Assembly (NCBI RefSeq): GCF_000935045.1 | Contig: NZ_JYKS01000014.1 | Location: forward strand, 25,352 to 89,351 | DNA from: Pseudomonas sp. 10-1B | GTDB lineage: Bacteria > Pseudomonadota > Gammaproteobacteria > Pseudomonadales > Pseudomonadaceae | Direction of reading: 5' to 3' | Length of the DNA stretch: 64,000 bases | Shown here: positions 47,210 through 59,779 of the stretch, in pieces | Numbering within the stretch: the first letter of the stretch is position 1 | How the letters are laid out: each line of letters opens with the position of its first letter | Made by a program: the position numbers and the translations under genes | The notes under the pieces: generated by a model | The model's database searches: none | What the model was told of the DNA's origin: nothing | What the model saw: only the letters and a program-made list of their open reading frames with translations

Positions 47210-47881
47210 ATGCGTGATTACCAGTGGCTGCATGAGTACTGCCTGAACCGCTTCGGCTCGGCCCAGGCCCTGGAGGCCTTCCTGCCGCAGCCGCGCACCC
47301 CGGCGCAACTGCGCGACATCAGCGACGACCGCTACCTGTCGACCCTGGCCCTGCGCGTGTTCCGCGCCGGGCTCAAGCACAGCCTGGTGGATGCCAAGTG
47401 GCCGGCGTTCGAGCAGGTGTTCTTCGGCTTCGACCCGCAGAAAGTGGTGCTGATGGGGGCCGAGCACCTGGAGCGGCTGATGCACGACGAGCGCATCATC
47501 CGCCACCTGGGCAAGCTCAAGAGCGTGCCGCGCAATGCGCAGATGATCCTCGACGTAGCGAAGGAAAAGGGCAGTTTCGGCGCGTTCATCGCCGACTGGC
47601 CGGTGACCGACATCGTTGGCTTGTGGAAGTACCTGGCCAAGCATGGCAACCAGTTGGGCGGGTTGTCGGCGCCGCGGTTCTTGCGCATGGTGGGTAAGGA
47701 CACGTTCATTCCTACCGACGACATGGCAGCGGCGTTGATTGCGCAGAAGGTGATCGACAAGCAGCCGACCAGCCAGCGCGACCTGGCCTTGGTGCAACAG
47801 GCGTTCAACCAGTGGCATGCCGAGAGCGGGCGGCCGCTGTGCCAGTTGTCGGTGATGCTGGCGCATACCGTCAACCATTGA
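47210..47881 (+). CDS. DNA-3-methyladenine glycosylase I-like protein (divergent Tag family)
   Basis: A 223-residue protein of the Tag (adenine glycosylase) superfamily. It has LKHSLVDAKWPAFEQVFFGF, then HLGKLKSVPRNAQMILDVAK, then PRFLRMVGKDTFIPTDD. Classic Tag proteins bind zinc through an N-terminal Cys in M-x-R-C-x-W; here the N-terminus is MRDYQW, so that Cys is absent. It may be a structural variant with altered substrate range. It begins three bases after ttcA, so the two are probably cotranscribed. Confidence 0.75.
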   Translation: MRDYQWLHEYCLNRFGSAQALEAFLPQPRTPAQLRDISDDRYLSTLALRVFRAGLKHSLVDAKWPAFEQVFFGFDPQKVVLMGAEHLERLMHDERIIRHLGKLKSVPRNAQMILDVAKEKGSFGAFIADWPVTDIVGLWKYLAKHGNQLGGLSAPRFLRMVGKDTFIPTDDMAAALIAQKVIDKQPTSQRDLALVQQAFNQWHAESGRPLCQLSVMLAHTVNH

Positions 47882-47888
47882 GATTGCT

Positions 47889-48009
47889 GGGGCTGCTTTG
47901 CAGCCCTTTCGCCGGCAAGCCAGGCTCCCACAGGTATTGCACAGCATTCAGGATCTGTGAGCTTTCTGTGGGAGCTGGCTTGCCGGCGAAAGGGCTGCAA
48001 GGCAGCCCC
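47889..48009. repeat. REP pair between the Tag-like gene and DUF2069
   Basis: Left arm 47889-47934 and right arm 47966-48009 match over most of their length, including the GGGGCTGC/GCAGCCCC flanks, with small indels. The GCCGGCAAGCC class. It begins eight bases after the Tag-like stop and lies six bases before the DUF2069 stop, between convergent 3' ends. Confidence 0.88.
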
Positions 48010-48014
48010 TTAAT

Positions 48015-49376
<1,362 letters not shown>

Positions 49377-49461
49377 GTCGGGTCGCATCCAGCTGGGTGT
49401 GGCGGCTATTCTAACCGCAGCGACTGACCAATTTGCTTGAAAACTCGAGAAGGATTGACCC

Positions 49462-49926
49462 ATGGCAAGGCGTCTGGCAGCAGTACTGGCCATCACCGCG
49501 AGCCTGTTGCTCGGTGGTTGCGGTGCCGATTATGGCGTGGACCAACACGGTAATACGGTTAAGGCGGAGCAGATCGACGGGCACTGGCTGGTGCTCAACT
49601 ACTGGGCCGAATGGTGCGGGCCGTGCCGTACCGAAATCCCCGAACTGAACGCGGCGGCCAAGCAGTGGGCGGCCGAGGGGGTCAAGGTGGTGGGGGTGAA
49701 CTTCGATGGCTTGCAGGGGCAGGACCTGAAACAGGCCGCCGAAACCCTGGGCATCGGCTTTACCGTGCTGGCCCAGGACCCGGCCGAGCGCTATGACCTG
49801 CCGCGTAGCGAGGCGCTGCCGGTGACCTACATCATCGATGACAAGGGCAAGGTGCGTGAGCAACTGATGGGCGAGCAGACCCTGGAAGGGCTGCAGGCCA
49901 AGATCAAGGCCCTGAAAGGCGCCTGA
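49462..49926 (+). CDS. Thioredoxin-like (TlpA-type) lipoprotein
   Basis: A 154-residue envelope thioredoxin. The N-terminus is a lipoprotein signal with lipobox LLLGGC (Cys about residue 20). The thioredoxin active site WCGPC is in YWAEWCGPCRTEIPELN, and the cis-Pro region is LPVTYIIDD. It is likely a membrane-anchored reductant in the periplasm. It is divergent from arsC and followed by a REP pair. Confidence 0.87.
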   Translation: MARRLAAVLAITASLLLGGCGADYGVDQHGNTVKAEQIDGHWLVLNYWAEWCGPCRTEIPELNAAAKQWAAEGVKVVGVNFDGLQGQDLKQAAETLGIGFTVLAQDPAERYDLPRSEALPVTYIIDDKGKVREQLMGEQTLEGLQAKIKALKGA

Positions 49927-49933
49927 TGCAGTT

Positions 49934-50033
49934 GGGGCTGCTTTGCAGCCCTTCGCGGGCACGCCCGCTCCCACAGTTGACGCGACACCCTGTGGGAGCG
50001 GGCGTGCCCGCGAAGGGGCGCAAAGCGGCCCCA
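49934..50033. repeat. REP pair between the TlpA-like and META-domain genes
   Basis: Left arm from 49934 and right arm 49991-50033. The core is GCGGGCACGCCCGC, with CTCCCACA heads and GGGGCTGC/GCGGCCCC flanks. It lies between convergent 3' ends. Confidence 0.9.
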
Positions 50034-50040
50034 ACGATTC

Positions 50041-50445
50041 TCAGCCTTCCTCAGGCCAGAAGCGCAGTGGCTTGCCTTCGGCCGGCCAGAAGCGCATCTG
50101 TTCCACCGGCGATACGTCCCAGCGTTCTACCGTTTCCAGCGCCTGCAAGAAGCGTTTTTCCTGCTCCATCAACGCCGGCGCGCATAGCTTGCGGGTCTTG
50201 CCGACCTTGCCGAAGCTCAGGTGCTCGCCGTCCAGCGTGTACGGCGCGAACCAGTGGTTGCAGCCGCCGTTGCCATAGGCACGGCCATCGCTGGCCAAGG
50301 TCAGGGTCAGGTGGCTGTAGTCGATCAGCGGACGTTCGCCAATCCACTCCAGCACGTAGCTGCGCTCCTGTTGCAGCTTGGAAGGTTGCGCAGCGCAGCC
50401 AAGCAGGCCGGTGGCAATCAGCACGCCGGTCAGCAGATTTTTCAC
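50041..50445 (-). CDS. META-domain lipoprotein (HslJ-like)
   Basis: A 134-residue protein with a lipoprotein signal (LIATGLLGC) and a META-domain core: LTLASDGRAYGNGGCNHWFA, then LDGEHLSFGKVGKTRKLCAP, then MEQEKRFLQALETVERWDV. HslJ-like proteins are outer-membrane proteins linked to stress or novobiocin resistance. A GTG start at 50445 overlaps the end of the upstream CxxC gene by four bases. Function is unknown. Confidence 0.82.
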   Translation of the reverse strand: MKNLLTGVLIATGLLGCAAQPSKLQQERSYVLEWIGERPLIDYSHLTLTLASDGRAYGNGGCNHWFAPYTLDGEHLSFGKVGKTRKLCAPALMEQEKRFLQALETVERWDVSPVEQMRFWPAEGKPLRFWPEEG

Positions 50446-50879
50446 TCGGCGCTCTCCTGGCAACGCGGGCACAGGTGCTTTTCGCCACGGCTGGCCCAGC
50501 CCAGTTCGGCGATGCGCGTGCTGGCGGCGGGCTGGCGGGCTTTCTTGCCCAGCTTGGCGTCCACCGCGAACTCGAAGTCCAGCACGGCGTCGCAGCTGTC
50601 GCACTCGACCTGCCAGGTGAGGATTTCCAGTTCGTTGAATACCGGGCCACTGGCCACGGCAACCCACTGCCCGCGCGGGTTGATCAAGTGGCGCACGCTC
50701 TCCACGGTCAGGCGCATGGACAAGTCCTTGCTGCCCTTGAGGGTGACCAGCAGGGTGTCGCCTTTGTGCATCGAACCGCCGTTGCCGGTGACCTGGTAGC
50801 GGCCTGGCACCAGGGCGCGACACTCGATCAGCGTGTGTTGCGGGTTGAAAAGGGTGTAGCGGAAATCGTGCTCGACCAT
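50442..50879 (-). CDS. Hypothetical protein with two CxxC pairs
   Basis: A 145-residue protein of no family I recognise. It has a basic and hydrophobic N-terminal half (MVEHDFRYTLFNPQHTLIEC), then CDSC and CPRC near the C-terminus (about residues 93-96 and 138-141), which could form a zinc ribbon. It starts with GGAGG upstream and overlaps the META-domain gene by four bases, suggesting an operon of two genes. Confidence 0.7.
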   Translation of the reverse strand: MVEHDFRYTLFNPQHTLIECRALVPGRYQVTGNGGSMHKGDTLLVTLKGSKDLSMRLTVESVRHLINPRGQWVAVASGPVFNELEILTWQVECDSCDAVLDFEFAVDAKLGKKARQPAASTRIAELGWASRGEKHLCPRCQESAE

Positions 50880-50910
50880 GGGTCCTCCAGAAATGCCGCG
50901 TATCCTAGCA

Positions 50911-51900
50911 CTAACCCGTTACCAGATTCTGTGGATTGCCTGCCGCCCAGCGGCTGATGTTGTCCAGCGTGGTGGTGGCGATGGCATCCAGCGCCTCGCG
51001 AGTGAGGAAGGCTTGGTGGGCGGTGACGATCACGTTGGGGAAGGTCAGCAGGCGCGCCAGTACATCGTCCTGCAGCGGCAGGTCGGAGCGGTCCTCGAAG
51101 AACAGCTGGGCCTCTTCTTCGTAGACGTCCAGGCCCAGGTAGCCGAGCTGGCCGCTTTTCAGGGCGTCGATCAGCGCCGGGGTGTCGACCAGTGCGCCAC
51201 GGCCGGTGTTGATCAGCATGGCGCCGGGCTGCAACTGGGCCAGGCTCTGTGCGTTGATCAGGTGGCGGGTGTGCTCGGTCAGCGGGCAGTGCAGGCTGAT
51301 GATGCGTGCTTCGCGCAGTAGCTCGGGCAATGTCAGGTAGCGGGCGCCGAGGGCCAGCAACTGCGGGTTGGGGTAGGGGTCGTAGGCCAGCAGTTGGCAG
51401 CCGAAACCGGCCATGATGCGGGCGAAGGCGGCGCCGATCTGGCCGGTGCCGACCACGCCGACGGTTTTGCCATGCAGGTCGAAGCCGGTCAGCCCGTGCA
51501 GGGTGAAGTCACCTTCGCGGGTGCGGTTGTAGGCCCGGTGCAGACGCCGGTTGAGGGCCAGGATCAGCGCCACGGCGTGCTCGGCCACGGCGTGTGGCGA
51601 GTAGGCTGGCACCCGCACCACGGCCAGGCCCAGGCGCTGGGCGGCAGCCAGGTCGACATGGTTGTAGCCGGCCGAGCGCAAAGCGACCAGGCGCGTGCCG
51701 CCTGCGGCCAGGCGCTGCAGTACCTGGGCGTCGAGTTCGTCATTGATGAAGGCGCAGACCACCTCGTAGCCATGGGCCAGGGCGGCGGTGTCGAGGGTCA
51801 GGCGGGCGGGTTGGAAATGCAGCTCCAGGGCGCTGCCGCTGGCGGCTTGGGTGAAGCTTTCCTGGTCGTAGTGCTGGCTGCTGAACAACAGGGCGCGCAT
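50911..51900 (-). CDS. ldhA: D-lactate dehydrogenase (2-hydroxyacid dehydrogenase family)
   Basis: A 329-residue NAD-dependent 2-hydroxyacid dehydrogenase, most like fermentative D-lactate dehydrogenase. It has GKTVGVVGTGQIGAAFARIM (Rossmann), the catalytic Arg in LRSAGYNHVDL, then MLINTGRGALVDTPALIDAL and the C-terminal TAHQAFLTREAL with the catalytic His. The start is ATG 51900; an upstream frame runs into the large inverted repeat. D-lactate versus other hydroxyacids is inference. Confidence 0.88.
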   Translation of the reverse strand: MRALLFSSQHYDQESFTQAASGSALELHFQPARLTLDTAALAHGYEVVCAFINDELDAQVLQRLAAGGTRLVALRSAGYNHVDLAAAQRLGLAVVRVPAYSPHAVAEHAVALILALNRRLHRAYNRTREGDFTLHGLTGFDLHGKTVGVVGTGQIGAAFARIMAGFGCQLLAYDPYPNPQLLALGARYLTLPELLREARIISLHCPLTEHTRHLINAQSLAQLQPGAMLINTGRGALVDTPALIDALKSGQLGYLGLDVYEEEAQLFFEDRSDLPLQDDVLARLLTFPNVIVTAHQAFLTREALDAIATTTLDNISRWAAGNPQNLVTG

Positions 51901-51949
51901 GGTGGGGCTTCCTTTGGGGGGCATGACTTGGGGGGGGCAGTGCCTGTTA

Positions 51950-52174
51950 GATCGAGCGCCGCCCGCGCGGCGCATCGCGAGCTGGCGCTCGCTCCTACGT
52001 TTGTTTCGGGCCAATTACGCCTGTGCCTGGCGCGCGCGACCGCCTTGTTTGTACGACGCGATATCGTGGCATGCGCCAAAGCGTTCGCGCGCAAATCCCA
52101 CAGAAATAATTGGCCCGAAACAAACGTAGGAGCGAGCGTCAGCTCGCGATGCGCCGCGCGGGCGGCGCTCGATC
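51950..52174. repeat. Large 68-base inverted repeat between ldhA and gacS
   Basis: Arms 51950-52017 and 52107-52174 are reverse complements with one mismatch, around an 89-base centre. The left arm begins GATCGAGCGCCGCCCGCGCG and runs to GGGCCAATTA. Unlike the other REP pairs it has a GCGCGGGCGGCGCTCGATC core and a CGTTTGTTTCGGGCC tail. The centre has no convincing ORF or terminator. The 313-base gap holds nothing else I can identify. Confidence 0.9.
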
Positions 52175-52213
52175 TCATAGCCACCGCAAATGCCAAGCCA
52201 GGCCCCAAAACAC

Positions 52214-54967
<2,754 letters not shown>

Positions 54968-55160
54968 ACTCGCCTCCTGTCATGTGCCTGGACGCCGTCG
55001 AGCGGTGACGGCCAAGGCGGGAAGTTACTCCGCCTGCGGCGCTATTGCACCTCTTTAGTAGGTGTTTTGCGCGATTGCCGGGGCATTGGTCGCAGGGCAG
55101 TTGCCTGGCAGGCGATGGATGCTCAATAATTGCGCAATTGAGAATGCATGGCAGTTGCTA

Positions 55161-55880
55161 ATGAATCCTGTAGCTATTCACAACTCCAATATCCTCGCCA
55201 TCGAGGATGATCCGGTGCTTGGCGCCTACCTGCACGAAGAACTGCAGCGTGGCGGCTTCCATGTGACCTGGTGCCGCAATGGCCTGGAGGGCCTGGAAAC
55301 GGCGGGGCGCCAGGCGTTCGATGTGGTGCTCATGGACATTCTGCTGCCCGGGCTCAACGGCCTGGATGCCCTGGCGCAGTTGCGCCGGCGCAGCGCCACG
55401 CCGGTGATCCTGATGTCGGCGCTGGGCGCCGAGGCCGATCGCATCAGCGGTTTCCAGCGCGGCGCCGATGATTACCTGCCCAAGCCATTCAGCCTGGTGG
55501 AGTTGCAGGTACGCATCGAGGCGATCCTGCGCCGCGTGGCCCTTGAACGTCGCCATCAACCCCCGCAGGAGCAGGCCGCTTGTGGCGAGCTGCAATTCGA
55601 CGAAGCGCTGTGCGACGTGCGCCTCGATGGCCACCTTGCCGGCCTGACCCCCAGCGAATATCGCCTGCTCGATATCCTCAACCGCAACCTCGACGAGGTG
55701 CTCAGCAAGCCGTTCCTTTACCAGCAGGTACTGCAGCGGGGCTATTCACGGCATGACCGCAGCCTGGACATGCACGTCAGCCAGATCCGCCGCAAGCTCA
55801 AGGGCATCGGCTATCACGAACGGCAGGTCCGCACCGTGTGGGGCAAGGGCTACGTACTCAGCGCCAGCGAGGCGGAGTGA
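55161..55880 (+). CDS. OmpR-family response regulator
   Basis: A 239-residue response regulator with a receiver domain (phospho-acceptor Asp in VVLMDILLPGLNG; Lys in DDYLPKPFS) and a winged-helix DNA-binding domain (SLDMHVSQIRRKLKGI; VRTVWGKGYVL). It pairs with the histidine kinase starting three bases downstream. The pair lies at the position of P. aeruginosa PirR/PirS (beside gacS), but no iron-enterobactin receptor gene follows here. Signal and targets are unknown. Confidence 0.88.
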   Translation: MNPVAIHNSNILAIEDDPVLGAYLHEELQRGGFHVTWCRNGLEGLETAGRQAFDVVLMDILLPGLNGLDALAQLRRRSATPVILMSALGAEADRISGFQRGADDYLPKPFSLVELQVRIEAILRRVALERRHQPPQEQAACGELQFDEALCDVRLDGHLAGLTPSEYRLLDILNRNLDEVLSKPFLYQQVLQRGYSRHDRSLDMHVSQIRRKLKGIGYHERQVRTVWGKGYVLSASEAE

Positions 55881-55883
55881 CCC

Positions 55884-57275
55884 ATGCTCGACCGCCATTC
55901 GCTGTTCTGGAAACTGGCCATCTTGCTGGTGGGCTTCTGCCTGCTGATGATTGGCCTCAGCTATACCTGGGGTCGACACATGGACACCCAGAACGCCTTT
56001 CTCTCGGAACCGGCGCGGCAAGTGCTGCGTGGGTATGCCGCCGATGCTGAGCAGGCCTGGCGCGGCGGCGGGCGAGCAGGGCTGGACCGCTGGGTGGCGG
56101 CGATGCACCAGCGCGAACGCGGCTGGGTTGGCGTGCTCGACATCAACCTGCGGCCGCTCGACAGCGCCAGCCTAGACCCGCAGATCATGCAGCGGCTGAC
56201 GCGCCTGCGTGGTGTCGACTGGCCGATGAGCCGGCGCAGTGTCGATCAGCCGTGGTTACGCATACCGTTCCCGGAGGCGCCGGAGCAGGGCATGCTGGTG
56301 ATCGAGCTGCCGCAGCGGTTCAACCCCGGCGAGTACCGGATACTGTGGCGCGTCGTCACCAACGGCATCATCCCTGGCCTGTTCACCTTGCTGTTGTGCG
56401 TGGGCCTGTACCGCATGCTGATCGTGCCGTTGAACCAGTTGCGCGAACAGGCCAATGCCTGGCGCGCCGACCAGTTGTCGGCACGCCTCGACCCGCGCAC
56501 CATCGCCCGGCATGACGAACTCGGCGAGCTGGCCCGTGCCTTCGACCAGATGGCCGAGCTGCTGCAGGGCACGGTGGCCATGCAGCAGCAGTTGCTGCGC
56601 GACCTGTCCCACGAAATGCGCACGCCACTCAGCCGGCTGCGGGTGGCCTGCGATGGGGAAACTGACCTGCAGCGCCTGCGCGAGCGCCTGACCCGTGAGG
56701 TGGACTGCATGCAGCAACTGGTCGAGGACACCCTGCAGTTGGCCTGGCAGGACGCCGAGCGCGCGCCGATGAACCTGGAGCCGATCGAGATCCAGGCCCT
56801 GTGGGAACTGCTGGCCGAGAATGCCAGCTACGAGAGCGGCTGGTCGCCGGCGCGCCTGCGCTGCGAAGTGCCAGGCGACTGCTGGGTGCAGGGCAACCTC
56901 AACCACCTGGCCCAGGCGCTGGAGAACATGTTGCGCAATGCCATTCGTCACTCGCCTGCCGATGGCGTGGTGCGGTTGGGCGGGCATCGTGAAGGTAGCT
57001 ACTGGTGGCTATGGCTGGAAGATGAAGGCGGCGGCGTGGCCGAAGAGGACCTGGAGCGGATCTTCGCGCCATTCTCGCGGCTGGATGGTTCGCGGCCGGG
57101 GGATGGTGGTTTTGGTCTGGGGCTGAGCATCGCCCGCAGTGCCATCCAGCGCCAGGGCGGTACCTTGTGGGCGCAGAATGGCAAGCGTGGGCTGCGGTTG
57201 TGGATGAGGTTGCCTTTACATGTGCCGGCCTCTTCGCGGGCACGCCCGCTCCCACCGGTGCAGCAGTGTTCTTGA
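55884..57275 (+). CDS. Sensor histidine kinase
   Basis: A 463-residue two-membrane-segment kinase (about 8-28 and 155-180) with a periplasmic sensor loop, a HAMP region, the H-box DLSHEMRTPLSRL, and the N, G1 and G2 boxes (NMLRNAIRH, LEDEGGGV, GFGLGLSIARS). The last 19 residues (HVPASSRARPLPPVQQCS) are encoded by a REP element, and the stop is inside the REP spacer. It follows the response regulator by three bases. Confidence 0.88.
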   Translation: MLDRHSLFWKLAILLVGFCLLMIGLSYTWGRHMDTQNAFLSEPARQVLRGYAADAEQAWRGGGRAGLDRWVAAMHQRERGWVGVLDINLRPLDSASLDPQIMQRLTRLRGVDWPMSRRSVDQPWLRIPFPEAPEQGMLVIELPQRFNPGEYRILWRVVTNGIIPGLFTLLLCVGLYRMLIVPLNQLREQANAWRADQLSARLDPRTIARHDELGELARAFDQMAELLQGTVAMQQQLLRDLSHEMRTPLSRLRVACDGETDLQRLRERLTREVDCMQQLVEDTLQLAWQDAERAPMNLEPIEIQALWELLAENASYESGWSPARLRCEVPGDCWVQGNLNHLAQALENMLRNAIRHSPADGVVRLGGHREGSYWWLWLEDEGGGVAEEDLERIFAPFSRLDGSRPGDGGFGLGLSIARSAIQRQGGTLWAQNGKRGLRLWMRLPLHVPASSRARPLPPVQQCS

Positions 57276-57318
57276 ATGCAGCGCGTTCCCTGTGGGAGCG
57301 GGCGTGCCCGCGAAGGCC
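57224..57318. repeat. REP pair overlapping the 3' end of the histidine kinase gene
   Basis: Left arm about 57224-57258 and right arm about 57289-57318, core GCGGGCACGCCCGC, with one difference in the head (CTCCCACCGG versus CCTGTGGGAG). The kinase reading frame runs through the left arm and stops at 57273-57275 in the spacer. The right arm ends about 105 bases before cysM. Confidence 0.9.
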
Positions 57319-57422
57319 AGATATATAGCTTGTAGCTATATGCACCACAGATTGCGTGATATGGCCGCGAAGGGTTTGCCGGTATGATAGGCGCCCCTGC
57401 CGTCCGGATTGTGAAATACACC

Positions 57423-58322
57423 ATGACCTTGCAGTACCCAACCATCGCCGATTGCGTCGGCAATACGCCCCTGGTTCGCCTGCAGCGCATCGCTGGCGAA
57501 ACCAGCAATACCCTCCTGCTCAAGCTCGAAGGTAACAATCCCGCCGGCTCGGTGAAGGACCGCCCAGCACTGTCGATGATCACCCGTGCCGAACTGCGCG
57601 GCCTGATCAAGCCCGGCGATACCCTGATCGAAGCCACCTCCGGCAACACCGGCATCGCCCTGGCGATGGCGGCGGCGATCAAGGGCTACAAGATGATCCT
57701 GATCATGCCCGACAACTCCACTGCCGAACGCAAGGCCGCCATGACCGCCTATGGCGCCGAGTTGATCCTGGTGACCAAGGAAGAGGGCATGGAAGGCGCC
57801 CGTGACCTGGCCGAGAAACTGCAGGCCGAAGGCCGTGGCCTGGTGCTGGACCAGTTCGCCAACGGCGACAACCCGATCGCCCACTACAACAGCACTGGCC
57901 CCGAGATCTGGCAGCAGACCCAGGGCAGCATCACCCATTTCATCAGCTCCATGGGCACCACCGGTACCATCATGGGCTGCTCGCAGTACCTCAAGGAGCA
58001 GAACCCGGCGGTGCAGATCATCGGCCTGCAACCGATGGAAGGCTCGGCCATCCCGGGCATCCGCCGCTGGCCCGAGGAATACCTGCCGAAGATCTTCGAC
58101 GCCACCCGCGTCGACCGCGTGGTCGACATGTCGCAGCAGGAAGCCGAAGACACCACCCGCCGCCTTGCCCGTGAAGAGGGCATTTTCTGCGGCGTGTCTT
58201 CCGGTGGTGCGGTCGCCGCCATGCTGCGCCTGTCCCGCGAGGTGGAAAATGCCACGATGGTCGCGATCATCTGCGACCGCGGCGACCGTTACCTGTCCAC
58301 CGGCCTGTTCGACCCGAGCTAA
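57423..58322 (+). CDS. cysM: Cysteine synthase B
   Basis: PLP enzyme making cysteine (or sulfocysteine) from O-acetylserine. The 299-residue protein has the PLP Lys45 in NPAGSVKDRPA, the TSGNTGIALAMAAAI substrate loop, and GTTGTIMGCSQYLKE for phosphate binding. ATG 57423 is preferred over an upstream ATG at 57384. The downstream rlmD begins directly after the stop (58323). Confidence 0.96.
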   Translation: MTLQYPTIADCVGNTPLVRLQRIAGETSNTLLLKLEGNNPAGSVKDRPALSMITRAELRGLIKPGDTLIEATSGNTGIALAMAAAIKGYKMILIMPDNSTAERKAAMTAYGAELILVTKEEGMEGARDLAEKLQAEGRGLVLDQFANGDNPIAHYNSTGPEIWQQTQGSITHFISSMGTTGTIMGCSQYLKEQNPAVQIIGLQPMEGSAIPGIRRWPEEYLPKIFDATRVDRVVDMSQQEAEDTTRRLAREEGIFCGVSSGGAVAAMLRLSREVENATMVAIICDRGDRYLSTGLFDPS

Positions 58323-59681
58323 ATGTCCAAGAAGAAAAGCAACAGCGGCCTGCGCTTTCAGCCGGCCGGCGGCAACCGTAGCCCTCAAGTCCCGGTGGGC
58401 AAGAAGCAGCGCCTGCAAATCGAGCGCCTGGCCGGTGACGGCCGTGGCATCGCCTTCGTTGAAGGGCGTACCTGGTTCGTCAGTGGCGCCCTGGCCGGCG
58501 AGGACGTGGAGGCGCGGGTGCTCAATGCCCGTGGCAAAGTGGTCGAGGCGCGCCTGGAGCGGTTGTTGCAGTCCAGCCCCGAACGTCGGGAAGCACCCTG
58601 TCGGTACTACGAGCGCTGTGGTGGCTGCAACCTGCAGCACCTGCCGCACGAAGCGCAATTGGCGCTCAAGCAGCGCACTTTGGCCGAGCAGTTGCAGCGG
58701 GTGGCCGGCGTGCAGCCCGAGGAGTGGGCCGCACCGTTGAGCGGGCCGGAATTCGGCTACCGGCGCCGGGCCCGGGTGGCGGTGCGCTGGGATGTCAAGG
58801 CGCGCCAGCTGGAGGTGGGCTTCCGCGCCGAAGCCAGCCAGGACATCATCGCCATCGACGACTGCGCGGTGCTGGTACAACCCTTGCAGTCGATTCTGCG
58901 TCACTTGCCGACCGTGCTGCGTTCGCTGAACAAGCCGCAGGCGCTGGGCCATGTGGAACTGTTCAGCGGTACTGCCGAGGCGCTGCTGGTGCGCCATGTC
59001 GCGCCGCTGCCAGCAGAGGACCTGGCCAGGTTGCAGGCGTTCTGCGAGCAGGCCAACGCCCAGTTGTGGCTGCAGGGCGAAGGTGAGCCAGCGCCAGTGG
59101 ACCCGGCCGCGCAACTGGGCTTTGCCCTGGCGCCCTGGCAGCTGGAACTGGCCTGGCGCCCCGGCGACTTCGTGCAGGTGAATGCCCAGGTCAACACGGC
59201 GATGATCGAACAGGCCCTGGCCTGGCTCGCACCACAGGCCGACGAGCGTGTGCTGGACCTGTTCTGCGGCCTGGGCAACTTCGCCTTGCCACTGGCCCGC
59301 CAGGCGCGCGAGGTGGTGGCAGTGGAAGGCGTACAGGCCATGGTCGATCGGGCCGCGGCCAATGCCCGGAACAACAATGTGCATAACGCACGGTTTTTTC
59401 AGGCCGATTTATCGCAGCCTTTGGCAGGCACCGGATGGGCCGCCGAGGGCTTTTCTGCGGTACTCTTGGATCCACCGCGCGACGGTGCTTTCGAGGTGGT
59501 GCAAGGCATCGCCCGCCTCAAGGCCAAACGGCTGGTCTATGTATCGTGCAACCCGGCCACGCTGGCGCGAGACGCGCAGGTGCTGGTCGGCCAGGGGTAC
59601 CGGTTAAAAAGGGCCGGGATTCTCGACATGTTTCCTCAGACGGCGCATGTCGAGGCCATGGCGTTATTCGAAGCGGGCTAG
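58323..59681 (+). CDS. rlmD: 23S rRNA (uracil(1939)-C(5))-methyltransferase
   Basis: Iron-sulfur RNA methyltransferase that methylates U1939 of 23S rRNA (RumA). The 452-residue protein has an N-terminal TRAM domain, the iron-sulfur Cys cluster in [16 protein letters not shown], the SAM motif [15 protein letters not shown], and the catalytic Cys in [13 protein letters not shown]. It follows cysM without a gap and lies upstream of relA. Confidence 0.95.
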   Translation: MSKKKSNSGLRFQPAGGNRSPQVPVGKKQRLQIERLAGDGRGIAFVEGRTWFVSGALAGEDVEARVLNARGKVVEARLERLLQSSPERREAPCRYYERCGGCNLQHLPHEAQLALKQRTLAEQLQRVAGVQPEEWAAPLSGPEFGYRRRARVAVRWDVKARQLEVGFRAEASQDIIAIDDCAVLVQPLQSILRHLPTVLRSLNKPQALGHVELFSGTAEALLVRHVAPLPAEDLARLQAFCEQANAQLWLQGEGEPAPVDPAAQLGFALAPWQLELAWRPGDFVQVNAQVNTAMIEQALAWLAPQADERVLDLFCGLGNFALPLARQAREVVAVEGVQAMVDRAAANARNNNVHNARFFQADLSQPLAGTGWAAEGFSAVLLDPPRDGAFEVVQGIARLKAKRLVYVSCNPATLARDAQVLVGQGYRLKRAGILDMFPQTAHVEAMALFEAG

Positions 59682-59779
59682 CTGACTGGCCCCTTGGTGC
59701 GGCTTTCATGGAATGGCGGCCGCACGGTGATCGCCAGCGCATCCGTAGCTGTTGCGCTGTATGGAAAGGTAAAAAAAAG

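Noticed and set aside
57336..59384. 682-residue minus-strand frame opposite cysM and rlmD
   Set aside because: Shadow of two real genes in a GC-rich codon pattern.
59435..59779. N-terminal extension of relA
   Set aside because: It overlaps rlmD and is out of keeping with RelA, which starts MVQVRVHQPV after a purine-rich site.
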